Assembly: GCA_947624515.1 (NCBI GenBank)
Contig: CANQKN010000004.1
Coordinates: 1 to 42,211 of the forward strand
Length of the DNA stretch: 42,211 nucleotides
Reading direction: 5' to 3'
Origin: an uncultured Bacilli bacterium
GTDB taxonomy: Bacteria; Bacillota_I; Bacilli_A; RF39; UBA660
Below, piece after piece: positions 28,471-36,247 of this stretch. Position 1 is the first letter of the stretch; every line of letters starts with the position of its first letter. The notes beneath the pieces were generated by a model that was not told the origin of the DNA, made no database searches, and was given only the letters and a program-made list of their open reading frames with translations. The position numbers were made by a program, and so were the translations under genes.

Positions 28471-28691
28471 AAAAAAAGACCATTCGTATAAGGACGAATG
28501 ATCGCGGTACCACCTTAATTGATAGAAAATCTATCCACTCATAATTGATAACGGAATTTTCCGACTTTATCTTATCCATAAAGCACAAACTTGAAAGTGA
28601 TCTAAATAATTTCCAATGGATTCTTTTTTCACCAAATTAAGAACTCTCTAACCATTTTTCCTTATTCCGTCTTTCGCACTTGTTTTTACTA
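28471..28691 (-). promoter_or_regulatory. T-box riboswitch, isoleucine (AUC) specifier
   Basis: Leader RNA of about 220 nt that senses uncharged tRNA. Seen: the AGAGAGU and GGUG motifs of Stem I (rc near 28648 and 28633); a specifier AUC at 28599-28601 in GAUCACUUUCAAG; the invariant T-box AAGGTGGTACCGCG at 28503-28516; and a terminator of 10 bp (28478-28487 with 28494-28503, one G-U) followed by seven Ts. The T-box bases overlap the terminator arm, as expected for antitermination. The AUC reading agrees with ileS as the second gene downstream. Confidence 0.9.
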
Positions 28692-28697
28692 GATATT

Positions 28698-28726
28698 ACT
28701 ATATCATAGAAAAATTAGAATTTCAA
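28698..28726 (-). promoter_or_regulatory. Promoter of the T-box transcript
   Basis: TTGAAA (28721-28726), 17-bp spacer, extended -10 TGATATAGT (TATAGT at 28698-28703). Starts about 10 nt downstream of the ABC gene stop. Confidence 0.75.
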
Positions 28727-28735
28727 CAAATAAAT

Positions 28736-30421
28736 TTATAGTTCATTAAAATATTTCTGATAAGATTCATTTTTTAAAAGCATCACTTCATGCTTACCTG
28801 ATATGGTAACACTACCTTTTTCCATAAAAATAACTTGATCTGCCTCTTCGATTACATGTTTTTCTTTTGAAATGATAATAACATTATGTTTACCTTTCGT
28901 TTTTCTAAAATAATCCATCAGTTTTAAATCCACTTCTTTTGGAAAAGCATTTAAGGTCTCATCAAATAATAAAATTTTAGGGTTTTTTAAGATAACTCGA
29001 ACAATGGATAATAAATATTTAATATCGTTCGTAATATTAGAAGCACTTTCTGAAATGATCGTATCATAACCATTTATTAGTTTCATAATATCATCATGCA
29101 CTCCTATTTCTTGACACACAGAAACAATTTTTTCAAAATCTGGTTCCAATATTTCTAAATTATCACGAATTGACATATGAAAAAAACTAGGATTTTTTCG
29201 AACAGCAGCTACATTAGCAAAATAGATATCATCAGCATACTCATTGATATCGACTTTATCAATCGTAATAGTTCCTTCATGTTGTTTATTTAATTTAAGT
29301 AGCAAATCGATAACACCTGTCTTGCCTGCACCAGTAGGTCCTGTAATCACCGTAATACTATGGCTATTGATATGAGCAGTAAAATCATTTAAAATAGGGT
29401 CTTCACGATTTCCATATAAAATATGATCAAAGTCTATAATTCCTCTACCAATTACTTTAAGGTTTTCTTTCATTTCGTCTTCGTGAGAAAATTCTTTTAA
29501 CTTAGAAAATCTTATCGTTGCTACTACTGAATTTTGATATTGATTATTGAAGTCTAACAGTCCTGTAAAACAAGTAGTTAATTTTTCAAAATAGCTATAT
29601 ACCATTAAAATCACAGCTAATGACATTTTATTTTGATAAGCTAAAGTAAATCCATAAAATAAAAATAACACTTTTGAAAGGTCTACAATAGCTAATGCAC
29701 CATATTTTACAATTACTTTAAATAAACCATACCTAGTATACCAATTTAAATAAGTTTCATAACTTTTATGGATACGTTGATTAATAGAATGAAATAAACG
29801 AAATCCTTTAACTTCCTTCATTCCTAAAAAATATTCCTGCAAAATTCCTAATCTTTGATCATGACTAGCTTTATTTTGAACATTAATATCATTTACTTTT
29901 CGATTTCCAAAGTAAAGAGTGATTAATACTACTAATGATATGATGAAAGAAAGAATTCCTACAATTGTATTAACAGAAAAGAAATAGTAAAAAATAAAAC
30001 TTAATTCTATAACTCTAGCTATTGCCATAGGAATGGATGCATAACAGTCAGCAATTACATTAATATCATCAGTCAGCATACTATTATATTGACCAAGTGG
30101 AATTCTTGATAAACTATGAATAGAGTTATTTTCTGTAATTTTTAATCCAATTTTAGTAAGTCCCATATATATTTTATAATATAATTTTTCGTAGGCATAA
30201 TCATTTAACATTTCTGAAAGATAATAGATTGCTGTTACAATAAATAAAAAAAGGACTAATAGACAGGCTTGATTTAAGTTACCATTCGTGATTGCTTCTA
30301 CTGCATAACTGTAGAAAAAAGGAATAATTAATAAAGAACCTCTTAATACAATAGAGATTAAAAACTTCATAGCAAATAAAAATTTACTGTTTTTAACAAC
30401 CCTTCTAATTTCACCTTTCAC
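28736..30421 (-). CDS. ABC exporter-type half transporter with degenerate ATPase motifs
   Basis: Fused type IV membrane domain (about five to six segments in residues 1-310) and nucleotide-binding domain. Seen: Walker A GPTGAGKT (361-368) and Walker B ILLFDE (483-488) are intact. The signature reads ITNDI (463-467) instead of LSGGQ, the Q-loop Gln is Lys409, the D-loop is NAFP and the switch His is Lys519. 561 aa. GTG 30421 has AGGAG at 7 nt. Third gene after sepF and divIVA; no partner half-transporter is in the window. It may be one half of a heterodimer encoded elsewhere, or no longer a transporter. Substrate unknown. Confidence 0.85.
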   Translation of the reverse strand: MKGEIRRVVKNSKFLFAMKFLISIVLRGSLLIIPFFYSYAVEAITNGNLNQACLLVLFLFIVTAIYYLSEMLNDYAYEKLYYKIYMGLTKIGLKITENNSIHSLSRIPLGQYNSMLTDDINVIADCYASIPMAIARVIELSFIFYYFFSVNTIVGILSFIISLVVLITLYFGNRKVNDINVQNKASHDQRLGILQEYFLGMKEVKGFRLFHSINQRIHKSYETYLNWYTRYGLFKVIVKYGALAIVDLSKVLFLFYGFTLAYQNKMSLAVILMVYSYFEKLTTCFTGLLDFNNQYQNSVVATIRFSKLKEFSHEDEMKENLKVIGRGIIDFDHILYGNREDPILNDFTAHINSHSITVITGPTGAGKTGVIDLLLKLNKQHEGTITIDKVDINEYADDIYFANVAAVRKNPSFFHMSIRDNLEILEPDFEKIVSVCQEIGVHDDIMKLINGYDTIISESASNITNDIKYLLSIVRVILKNPKILLFDETLNAFPKEVDLKLMDYFRKTKGKHNVIIISKEKHVIEEADQVIFMEKGSVTISGKHEVMLLKNESYQKYFNEL

Positions 30422-30471
30422 ACTACCACTCCTATTTCATAAAAAAGAAATGAGAATAAATCAAAAGTGAT

Positions 30472-30906
30472 TTATTCTTCTACTTCTAATATTTCAATCT
30501 CCTCAACTACTTCTAATTGTTGTTCAACAATTGCACGAAGTTTCTTTTTAAAGATTCTTAAGTTTCGTTCCATTGTCTGATTTTTTAGTTCTATTTTTTC
30601 ATTTCGAATTAAAGCATCGTTCACAATTCGATTTGCATTTCTAGTTGCTTCTTCTACAATCATTTTAGCTTCATTTTTGGCCATTTTACGAATATCTTCG
30701 CCAACTTCTTGAGCATGATTTAAAGCTAAGTTTAAGCTTCTTTCTATATCTTGATAATGGATAATTTGGGATTTTAAAGAAGTAATTTCTGCTTGTTGTT
30801 GTTCTAATCTCTGTAATACTTTTTCTGTTTGTGTAATTACATCATTTAGAAAATCATTTACTTCTTGTTTATTATAACCATTAAACTCCTTACTAAACTT
30901 TTTCAT
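30472..30906 (-). CDS. divIVA: DivIVA-like cell-division protein
   Basis: Coiled-coil protein that marks curved membranes at septa and poles. Seen: N-terminal FSKEFNGYNKQEVNDFLNDV, the lipid-binding DivIVA motif, then almost unbroken heptad-type helix to the end with an acidic tail. 144 aa, normal to short. A TTG at 30918 is inside the SD; ATG 30906 has GAGG at 6 nt. Follows sepF by 25 nt, as in the conserved sepF-ylmG-ylmH-divIVA-ileS order, with ylmG and ylmH absent. Confidence 0.92.
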   Translation of the reverse strand: MKKFSKEFNGYNKQEVNDFLNDVITQTEKVLQRLEQQQAEITSLKSQIIHYQDIERSLNLALNHAQEVGEDIRKMAKNEAKMIVEEATRNANRIVNDALIRNEKIELKNQTMERNLRIFKKKLRAIVEQQLEVVEEIEILEVEE

Positions 30907-30931
30907 TATCCACCTCAATTAAATCATAATA

Positions 30932-31360
30932 CTACCAGTTAAATTCTTCTTCTTCCTTATCTTCTCTTTTTCCTTTTACTGATTTATTAGTATCATCGGT
31001 AATTTTTCCTTCAATATTTACATTATTAGGAGCACATAAGAAAATTCCTCCTCCTAATTTTTGTAGATTTCCATTCATTGCATATAAACTTCCCGTTAAA
31101 AAATCAATAATTCTCTTTGCTTGATCTGGGGTTACTCTTTTTAAATTAACAACTACTGTATTTCTCTTTTTTAAATAATCTGTAATTTGTGTACTTTCGG
31201 AATAAGCACGAGGTTCAAATAAAATCATTTTATTGCTACCTAATTCTGCATTTTCTTTTGCTTCTTCTTTTGTTACACTATAAAATTCTTCCTCTTGATT
31301 TACGGATGGAGTACTTTCTTCTTCTACTCCAAAAAATTTTTTCATTCCATCAAATGCCAT
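30932..31360 (-). CDS. sepF: Cell-division protein SepF
   Basis: Membrane-tethered FtsZ partner at the division ring. Seen: N-terminal MAFDGMKKFFG amphipathic helix, acidic linker, then the SepF domain with PRAYSESTQITDYL, VVVNLKRV, RIIDFLTGSLYAMNG and IFLCAPNNV. 142 aa, normal. A longer frame from 31444 has no SD; ATG 31360 has GGAGG at 6 nt. First gene of the sepF-divIVA-ABC operon. Confidence 0.95.
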   Translation of the reverse strand: MAFDGMKKFFGVEEESTPSVNQEEEFYSVTKEEAKENAELGSNKMILFEPRAYSESTQITDYLKKRNTVVVNLKRVTPDQAKRIIDFLTGSLYAMNGNLQKLGGGIFLCAPNNVNIEGKITDDTNKSVKGKREDKEEEEFNW

Positions 31361-31391
31361 ATTTTTCCTCCATATTCTTATACTATAGTTA

Positions 31392-31400
31392 ATTGTATCA
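31392..31400 (-). promoter_or_regulatory. sepF: Extended -10 promoter of sepF
   Basis: TGATACAAT with a weak -35. Leader of about 25 nt to ATG 31360; the upstream terminator at 31439-31460 isolates it. Confidence 0.5.
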
Positions 31401-31438
31401 CAGAAGTTAAAAAAATAAAATAGATTTTCCAATAAAAA

Positions 31439-31460
31439 AGGCAAGTTTTTAAACTCGCCT
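31439..31460 (-). terminator. Terminator after the Ig-like membrane protein gene
   Basis: 10-bp stem AGGCGAGTTT/AAACTTGCCT (minus strand, one G-U) followed by six Ts. The strongest G+C stem in the window. Confidence 0.85.
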
Positions 31461-31485
31461 CAAAAATTTATGCTTCGATAATCAA

Positions 31486-32814
31486 TTAATCATTAGTATC
31501 CATCGAGCTAATATAAAATTCTAAATGGATTTCATCGACTCCATCAGTAATCGTAAAATGATAATATCCATCTTCTGTAAGTACTGTATTATTTTCATAT
31601 GTTTTACTATTTGTTTCATCATTTAGAGTATATGTAATATTTGCTTGACCTTCTACATAAACTTTAATCTCGCCATCATTTCGGTTCAAATTCCTACTTT
31701 GTGTTATTTCATTATTTTGTAAAATATAGGCATGAATAATATTTATTTGATCTACCGTTACCGATACTGTATTTTGATTTCCAGCTAAATCGATAAAGGT
31801 TACTTCTTCTTCCTGATTCTCTGAATAGATTTTTGTTAATACCTTTTGATCTTCAGAAAGTTCCCAACCTGGAATTGGTAAAATTGCTTCATTGAAAGTA
31901 ATGGTTACTAAAACTGTATGATCTTGATTTTGTTGATAAGTAATTGTTTCTATCTCTGGATTTGTATAATCAATGGTTACTACAAATTCTGTATAATTAC
32001 CACTTCTATCATAAGCACGAATATGATATTCTCCCTCTTCGCTAAGATTAAATTCAGTAAGATCTTCTATAATATTGACAGTTGGCATTGCCTCTTGTTC
32101 AATTGTATCTCCTTCAATAATATTTTCTAATTTAGCATTATAATATTCTGCATAAACTACTTCATCATTATCTGAAAAAGAAAGACTAATACTTTGATTA
32201 ATGAAACTTCCACTACTTACAGAAATATATTTTGTTACATCTTCAATCTCATCGTAGCTTGTAATCATTCCATCAATCATTGGTGATACATCATCAACAA
32301 TATCTACATAGATATCCATTTCACTGATATAGTGTTTTTCATTTTCTACATGATAAGTAATTTGATAAGTACCGATACGATCTGTTGAAAAATCTAAAGT
32401 AGGTACAAATTCAGTACTACCTAATGTTCGAAACTTATAAGTAATGGATACAGTCAATGGATTTCCATTTTGATCAAATTTAGAAATTTCTGGTAATTGA
32501 AATTCTTCTCCTAAGGAAACCATAAAGTAATTAATATCTAGATCAATTTCTGGATAGATATCTTCCTCTATTTCTTCTATTGTATCTTCGACAACTGGTG
32601 TACTCATTACATATTGATTTGTATTTTCTTCTGGTTCTACACTTTCTTCTGGTTGTGGTTCATCTGGTTCTACAATTGGTGTATCTGGTTCTGATGGATT
32701 ATTTTCTTCTAATTGTTTCTGATCATATCCACGAATTAAAATGAAAATTCCTAATATTACAGCAATGCCAATGATGATCCATAGCATATTTTTTTTATCA
32801 TTTTTATTTAGCAC
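31486..32814 (-). CDS. Membrane-anchored protein with Ig-like beta domains
   Basis: 442 aa, exact family not recognised. Seen: one N-terminal membrane segment (about 10-27), a Pro/Glu/Thr-rich stalk (about 35-85) with a PEEN/PEPDE style repeat, then three to four beta-rich modules of the kind seen in bacterial surface Ig-like proteins, with the phrases IGTYQITYHV, EGEYHIRAYDRSGN and FIDLAGNQNTVSV marking the domain ends. Likely N-in/C-out, wall- or surface-exposed. GTG 32814 follows GGGGG at about 8 nt. Monocistronic with its own promoter and terminator. Could bind wall polymers or other surface ligands; nothing catalytic seen. Confidence 0.8.
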   Translation of the reverse strand: MLNKNDKKNMLWIIIGIAVILGIFILIRGYDQKQLEENNPSEPDTPIVEPDEPQPEESVEPEENTNQYVMSTPVVEDTIEEIEEDIYPEIDLDINYFMVSLGEEFQLPEISKFDQNGNPLTVSITYKFRTLGSTEFVPTLDFSTDRIGTYQITYHVENEKHYISEMDIYVDIVDDVSPMIDGMITSYDEIEDVTKYISVSSGSFINQSISLSFSDNDEVVYAEYYNAKLENIIEGDTIEQEAMPTVNIIEDLTEFNLSEEGEYHIRAYDRSGNYTEFVVTIDYTNPEIETITYQQNQDHTVLVTITFNEAILPIPGWELSEDQKVLTKIYSENQEEEVTFIDLAGNQNTVSVTVDQINIIHAYILQNNEITQSRNLNRNDGEIKVYVEGQANITYTLNDETNSKTYENNTVLTEDGYYHFTITDGVDEIHLEFYISSMDTND

Positions 32815-32856
32815 TTCTAAATCCCCCTATCTGTGTAATATTACCTTACATTTTTT

Positions 32857-32885
32857 ATTTTAAGAGGGATTTAAAAAGGCGTCAA
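32857..32885 (-). promoter_or_regulatory. Promoter of the Ig-like protein gene
   Basis: TTGACG (32880-32885), 17-bp spacer, TAAAAT (32857-32862). Its -35 is also the 3' arm of the preceding terminator hairpin. Confidence 0.65.
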
Positions 32886-32897
32886 TTTTTTTGACAC
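32879..32897 (-). terminator. Terminator of the radC-spoIVFB operon, overlapping the next promoter
   Basis: 7-bp stem GTGTCAA/TTGACGC (one G-U), 5-nt A loop, then C and five Ts on the minus strand. It begins 3 nt after the spoIVFB stop. Confidence 0.5.
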
Positions 32898-32899
32898 AA

Positions 32900-33664
32900 T
32901 TATACAATTTGTCTATTTAAAAAATAATCATTTAACACTTTCTTTTCACTGTAAAGATCCTGATGATATACAAAATAATGATAATAATCTCTTTTCATTT
33001 GTTTGAAAGAAGAAATAGTTTTTATCTTATGAAAAGGATAATTATTAAAATATCGTTCTATTAAAAATTTCTGAAAATAATAATCTGCTAATCCTATTTC
33101 TTTATATATTTTCGTTCCTAATAAAATTATAATGAAAAAGTAAAGTAAATTCCAATGAAATATCAAAATAGAAAAGGAAATTATACTATAACTTAAAATA
33201 CTAAAATATAAAATGACTTTCAGACTTTGATAATATGAAAAGATAGAAGCTAATAATAAATTTACTAATCTACCACCATCTAATGGATAAATAGGTAACA
33301 GATTAAATATTAAAATAAACATATGATAGTGATAGAAATAAAGAGGAACATCTATCTTTTCTAACCATACTATAAGTGTAAATATACATTGTGTTAAAGG
33401 ACCCATAATTAATACTAGCCATTCTTTCCAAAGAAAAATATTAATATCATATTTTAATTTGCTACATCCACCATATGGATAAATTTCTATTTTTTCTACT
33501 TGAAGATGAAGTATTTTGGCAGTAATAAAATGACCAAACTCATGAACTATAATTAATAAAGTAAAATAAAATAAATTTCTAAAATGACCCGTAAAAAAAC
33601 TAAGAAAAGCTAAAACATAAAATAAAGGATGGATATAAACTTTAGCTAAGATATTCTTGATAAT
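32900..33664 (-). CDS. spoIVFB: SpoIVFB-like M50 intramembrane metalloprotease, AUU start
   Basis: Site-2-protease family; in Bacillus it cleaves pro-sigma-K. From the only plausible start the protein has 254 aa: KVYIHPLFYVLAFLSFFTGH matches the B. subtilis N-terminus; HEFGH is at 41-45 (43-47 in B. subtilis), and NLLPIYPLDGG at 121-131 gives the third metal ligand Asp129. Between the upstream TAG (33665-33667) and Met87 (33404-33406) there is no ATG, GTG or TTG. ATT 33662-33664 has AGGAG at 9 nt, inside the end of spoIVFA. A call from Met87 would lose HEXXH. Overlaps spoIVFA by 23 nt. Start codon inferred. Confidence 0.75.
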   Translation of the reverse strand: MIKNILAKVYIHPLFYVLAFLSFFTGHFRNLFYFTLLIIVHEFGHFITAKILHLQVEKIEIYPYGGCSKLKYDINIFLWKEWLVLIMGPLTQCIFTLIVWLEKIDVPLYFYHYHMFILIFNLLPIYPLDGGRLVNLLLASIFSYYQSLKVILYFSILSYSIISFSILIFHWNLLYFFIIILLGTKIYKEIGLADYYFQKFLIERYFNNYPFHKIKTISSFKQMKRDYYHYFVYHQDLYSEKKVLNDYFLNRQIV

Positions 33665-34241
33665 CTAAAAACTCTCCTGCTTTTTGATAGTATAAATACA
33701 TTTCCCCACTAGTAGCTTCTCCTAACAAACTCCCCTTTTCTATATAATCATAAATTTTGATATTACTATTTTCTACACCTACATACCATAAATCAATACC
33801 ATTTACTTGTTGAATAATAATCGTTTTGCCATAGTTATCTTTATCTCCGATAAATACTACAATGCCACTTTCTAACACAGGGACCAAGTAATTTGGTCCT
33901 ACTGTTAGTTTTACTCCTTCTTTATAAGATTCTTTACTATCATAAATTAATTGTTCATCAAAAACAGGAATGGTATTTGTATTTAATTGCGAAAGAGGAA
34001 AAATACTACCAAAATATTTTTCATAGACATTGTTTATTTTTGCAAAAGAAAGATTGGTATGATATACATTTTTATGAATCCATTCTTTAAAACTAGGATT
34101 TATTTTCATAACACTTAAGCAACCTAATAATAAAACAATTGATAATAATAATTTATTTAGAATAGTAATTGCTGTTTTATGAATTGACGGTTTGTGCTTT
34201 GTCTTTGCTAAATATTTTTGTATTGACTTATATTCTTCCAT
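33642..34241 (-). CDS. spoIVFA: SpoIVFA-like membrane protein with degenerate M23/LytM domain
   Basis: Likely regulator or scaffold of the SpoIVFB-like protease. Seen: basic N-terminus with Lys-rich segment, one membrane helix (about residues 27-45), linker, and a C-terminal LytM-like beta domain (about 110-195). M23 metal ligands are gone: the GKTIIIQQVNGIDLWYVG strand has Gln for the first His, and the usual HLHFE is MYLYYQ. B. subtilis SpoIVFA has the same build. 199 aa from ATG 34241 (AGGTG at 8 nt; ATG 34247 is also possible). The gene order mreC-mreD-spoIVFA-spoIVFB supports the name. Confidence 0.75.
   Translation of the reverse strand: MEEYKSIQKYLAKTKHKPSIHKTAITILNKLLLSIVLLLGCLSVMKINPSFKEWIHKNVYHTNLSFAKINNVYEKYFGSIFPLSQLNTNTIPVFDEQLIYDSKESYKEGVKLTVGPNYLVPVLESGIVVFIGDKDNYGKTIIIQQVNGIDLWYVGVENSNIKIYDYIEKGSLLGEATSGEMYLYYQKAGEFLDYQEYLS
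33662..33678 (-). promoter_or_regulatory. spoIVFB: SD and AUU start site of spoIVFB
   Basis: AGGAG at 33674-33678, 9-nt spacer containing an in-frame TAG, then ATT at 33662-33664. It is embedded in the last codons of spoIVFA. The stop just before ATT rules out a start further upstream in this frame. Confidence 0.6.
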
Positions 34242-34265
34242 TTTCATATCACCTAGTAATTTTTA

Positions 34266-34745
34266 TTATGTTTTTCTGATCTTTATTCCTAAAAAAGAAT
34301 AGAAAATAATACCATATAAAATATTTAGTGACAAATGATGTAAAATTTCTGTAATTAAGAAAGAAAAAGAAAGATTAGAATAATGAATTCCTGTAATAAT
34401 TAAGTATTTTAGAAAAAGAAAAAGAAGAAGATTCAAAATAAATAAAAATAGATCGACGATCGCATATGTATTTACTTTCTTCTTAATCAAATAAATTTCT
34501 AAATAAAGGAAAAGAATGATAAATGTATTTAAGAAGGGAATGGTACCAAATAAAATGTCATAACAAATACTACTTCCTAATATCAAATAAAGTTTTTTCT
34601 TTTCTTTATAATAGTATAAAAGATAAATAATTATACTACTTATGAATAATAATGGTTGAAAGTATAAAAAAGAAGATGGCAGAAAAGGAAAATAGTATGC
34701 AATCATATGATCGAAATAGAATGTTATTAAAAAAACAATAATCAA
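34266..34745 (-). CDS. mreD: Rod shape-determining protein MreD
   Basis: Integral membrane partner of MreC in the elongation machinery. Seen: 159 very hydrophobic residues with about five to six membrane segments, and the DILFG motif (CYDILFGTIPFLN) typical of MreD. TTG 34745 has AGGAGG at 7 nt; the SD overlaps the mreC stop. Family assignment rests on that motif, length, topology and position after mreC. Confidence 0.85.
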   Translation of the reverse strand: MIIVFLITFYFDHMIAYYFPFLPSSFLYFQPLLFISSIIIYLLYYYKEKKKLYLILGSSICYDILFGTIPFLNTFIILFLYLEIYLIKKKVNTYAIVDLFLFILNLLLFLFLKYLIITGIHYSNLSFSFLITEILHHLSLNILYGIIFYSFLGIKIRKT

Positions 34746-34749
34746 TTAG

Positions 34750-35502
34750 CTACCTCCTATCTACAACACTAACATATCTTAATTTCTCATAAGAAACATC
34801 AGCCTTTACTTTAGCAACTTTACTTAATCCTAAACTATCATAAGTAATTTCCGCTACAGTTCCAATATAAATTCCCGTTGGATAAATACCCCCAAGTCCA
34901 TTCGTATATACAGAATCACCAACTTCAATATTATAATTTTTACTAATATTACTTACTTGAATGAAATTTTCATCAATCAGATAACCATCTATTATTCCAT
35001 GAATCGTTTCCGTTTTATTTTTAATATCTACAGCTACTTTCATATTACTCTGATTTGCACTTAATAATTTCACAACACTTGAATGAGCTGTAGTCTTTAT
35101 AACTTTTCCAATTAGACCATGATTAGAAATCACTGCCATATCTATCGCGATCCCATCTTTTTCTCCTTTATTAATAGTAATTTCCTGATACCAATCTATT
35201 TCTCTTTTTATTACTGTTGCATAAATTAACTGATATTCAGGAAATTTTATTTCTAACATCTCTGATAGTTCTTTGTTTTCTTCTTCTAATTCACGATTAA
35301 TTCCTATCATTAATTCTTCATCATAAGGAGATAGTTTAGGAATCATAAAATTTTCGATTTCGTTTCCCAAATCTTTCCAATACTTTTCTATTTTTCCATA
35401 ATTTTCTTTTTGGTTCAAAAATATAAAAATAACTATAAAAAAAAGAAAAAATAGAATGGTGAATAAAATATATTTTTTCTTTTTCTGTTTATGTCTTTTC
35501 AA
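34750..35502 (-). CDS. mreC: Rod shape-determining protein MreC
   Basis: Bitopic protein that activates the RodA/PBP2 elongasome. Seen: basic N-terminus, one membrane helix (about 11-30), a coiled coil (about 65-85), then the MreC beta domain with ATVIKREIDWYQEITINKG, GLIGKVIKT, SSVVKLLSANQS and GDSVYTNGLGGIYPTGIYIG. 250 aa, a little short. No mreB in the window, although it normally precedes mreC. Confidence 0.93.
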   Translation of the reverse strand: MKRHKQKKKKYILFTILFFLFFIVIFIFLNQKENYGKIEKYWKDLGNEIENFMIPKLSPYDEELMIGINRELEEENKELSEMLEIKFPEYQLIYATVIKREIDWYQEITINKGEKDGIAIDMAVISNHGLIGKVIKTTAHSSVVKLLSANQSNMKVAVDIKNKTETIHGIIDGYLIDENFIQVSNISKNYNIEVGDSVYTNGLGGIYPTGIYIGTVAEITYDSLGLSKVAKVKADVSYEKLRYVSVVDRR

Positions 35503-35519
35503 TATTATTCACCATCCTA

Positions 35520-36206
35520 CTATAAATTAATAATTTTCCCTTCTTCATAAAAACTATAATAATTATGATCTCCTATAATAATATGGTCAATAATAGGAAT
35601 TCCATTCATACTTCCTAATTCTACCAATGAATTAGTAAGTCGAATATCCTCTTTACTTGGTAATACATCTCCACTAGGATGATTATGAATACAAACGATT
35701 CCTGACGCACTACATAAATAAGCATGTTTGAATACTTCTCTTGGATGGACAACACTACGATTTACTGTTCCCATAAATAAAAGTTTCCTTTCTATTAATT
35801 CTTTTTTTGCATTTACATATAAGCAATAAAAATATTCTTGTTTTTTTCCAAGTAATTGGTATTTCATATACTGATAAATTGCATCAGATGTATTTAATAT
35901 GATTTTTTCTTTGATCACTGAATCTACAAAAATTCTTTTTCCTAGTTCAATCACACTTAATATAGTAAGAGCTTGTGCTAAACCAATGCCCTTTATTTTT
36001 TGCAGTTGTTCTTTCGTAGCATCCTTAAAAGAATTCAATTCTTTAAATTCATTTAATAAGTCTAAACTAATTTCTTTTACAGATTTTTTACCATTTCCTG
36101 TCTTTAAAATAATTGATAATAATTCTTCATTTGATAAATTTTCTGCTCCATATTGTATTAATCTTTCTCTAGGTCTTTCTCTTGGTGGTATATCTTTTAC
36201 TTTCAT
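35520..36206 (-). CDS. radC: RadC/JAB-domain protein
   Basis: UPF0758 family; biological role is unsettled. Seen: N-terminal helix-hairpin-helix (LQKIKGIGLAQA) and a C-terminal JAMM metalloprotease-like site with HNHPSGDVLPSKED, plus the upstream Glu. 228 aa, normal. ATG 36206 has GGTGAT at 3-4 nt, the longer in-frame TTG at 36221 does not. It lies 17 nt before mreC and follows the SPOR gene by 41 nt, as in the Bacillus order. Confidence 0.93.
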   Translation of the reverse strand: MKVKDIPPRERPRERLIQYGAENLSNEELLSIILKTGNGKKSVKEISLDLLNEFKELNSFKDATKEQLQKIKGIGLAQALTILSVIELGKRIFVDSVIKEKIILNTSDAIYQYMKYQLLGKKQEYFYCLYVNAKKELIERKLLFMGTVNRSVVHPREVFKHAYLCSASGIVCIHNHPSGDVLPSKEDIRLTNSLVELGSMNGIPIIDHIIIGDHNYYSFYEEGKIINL

Positions 36207-36247
36207 CTTATCACCCACCAATATTATCTGTAATATTATTTGAATTA

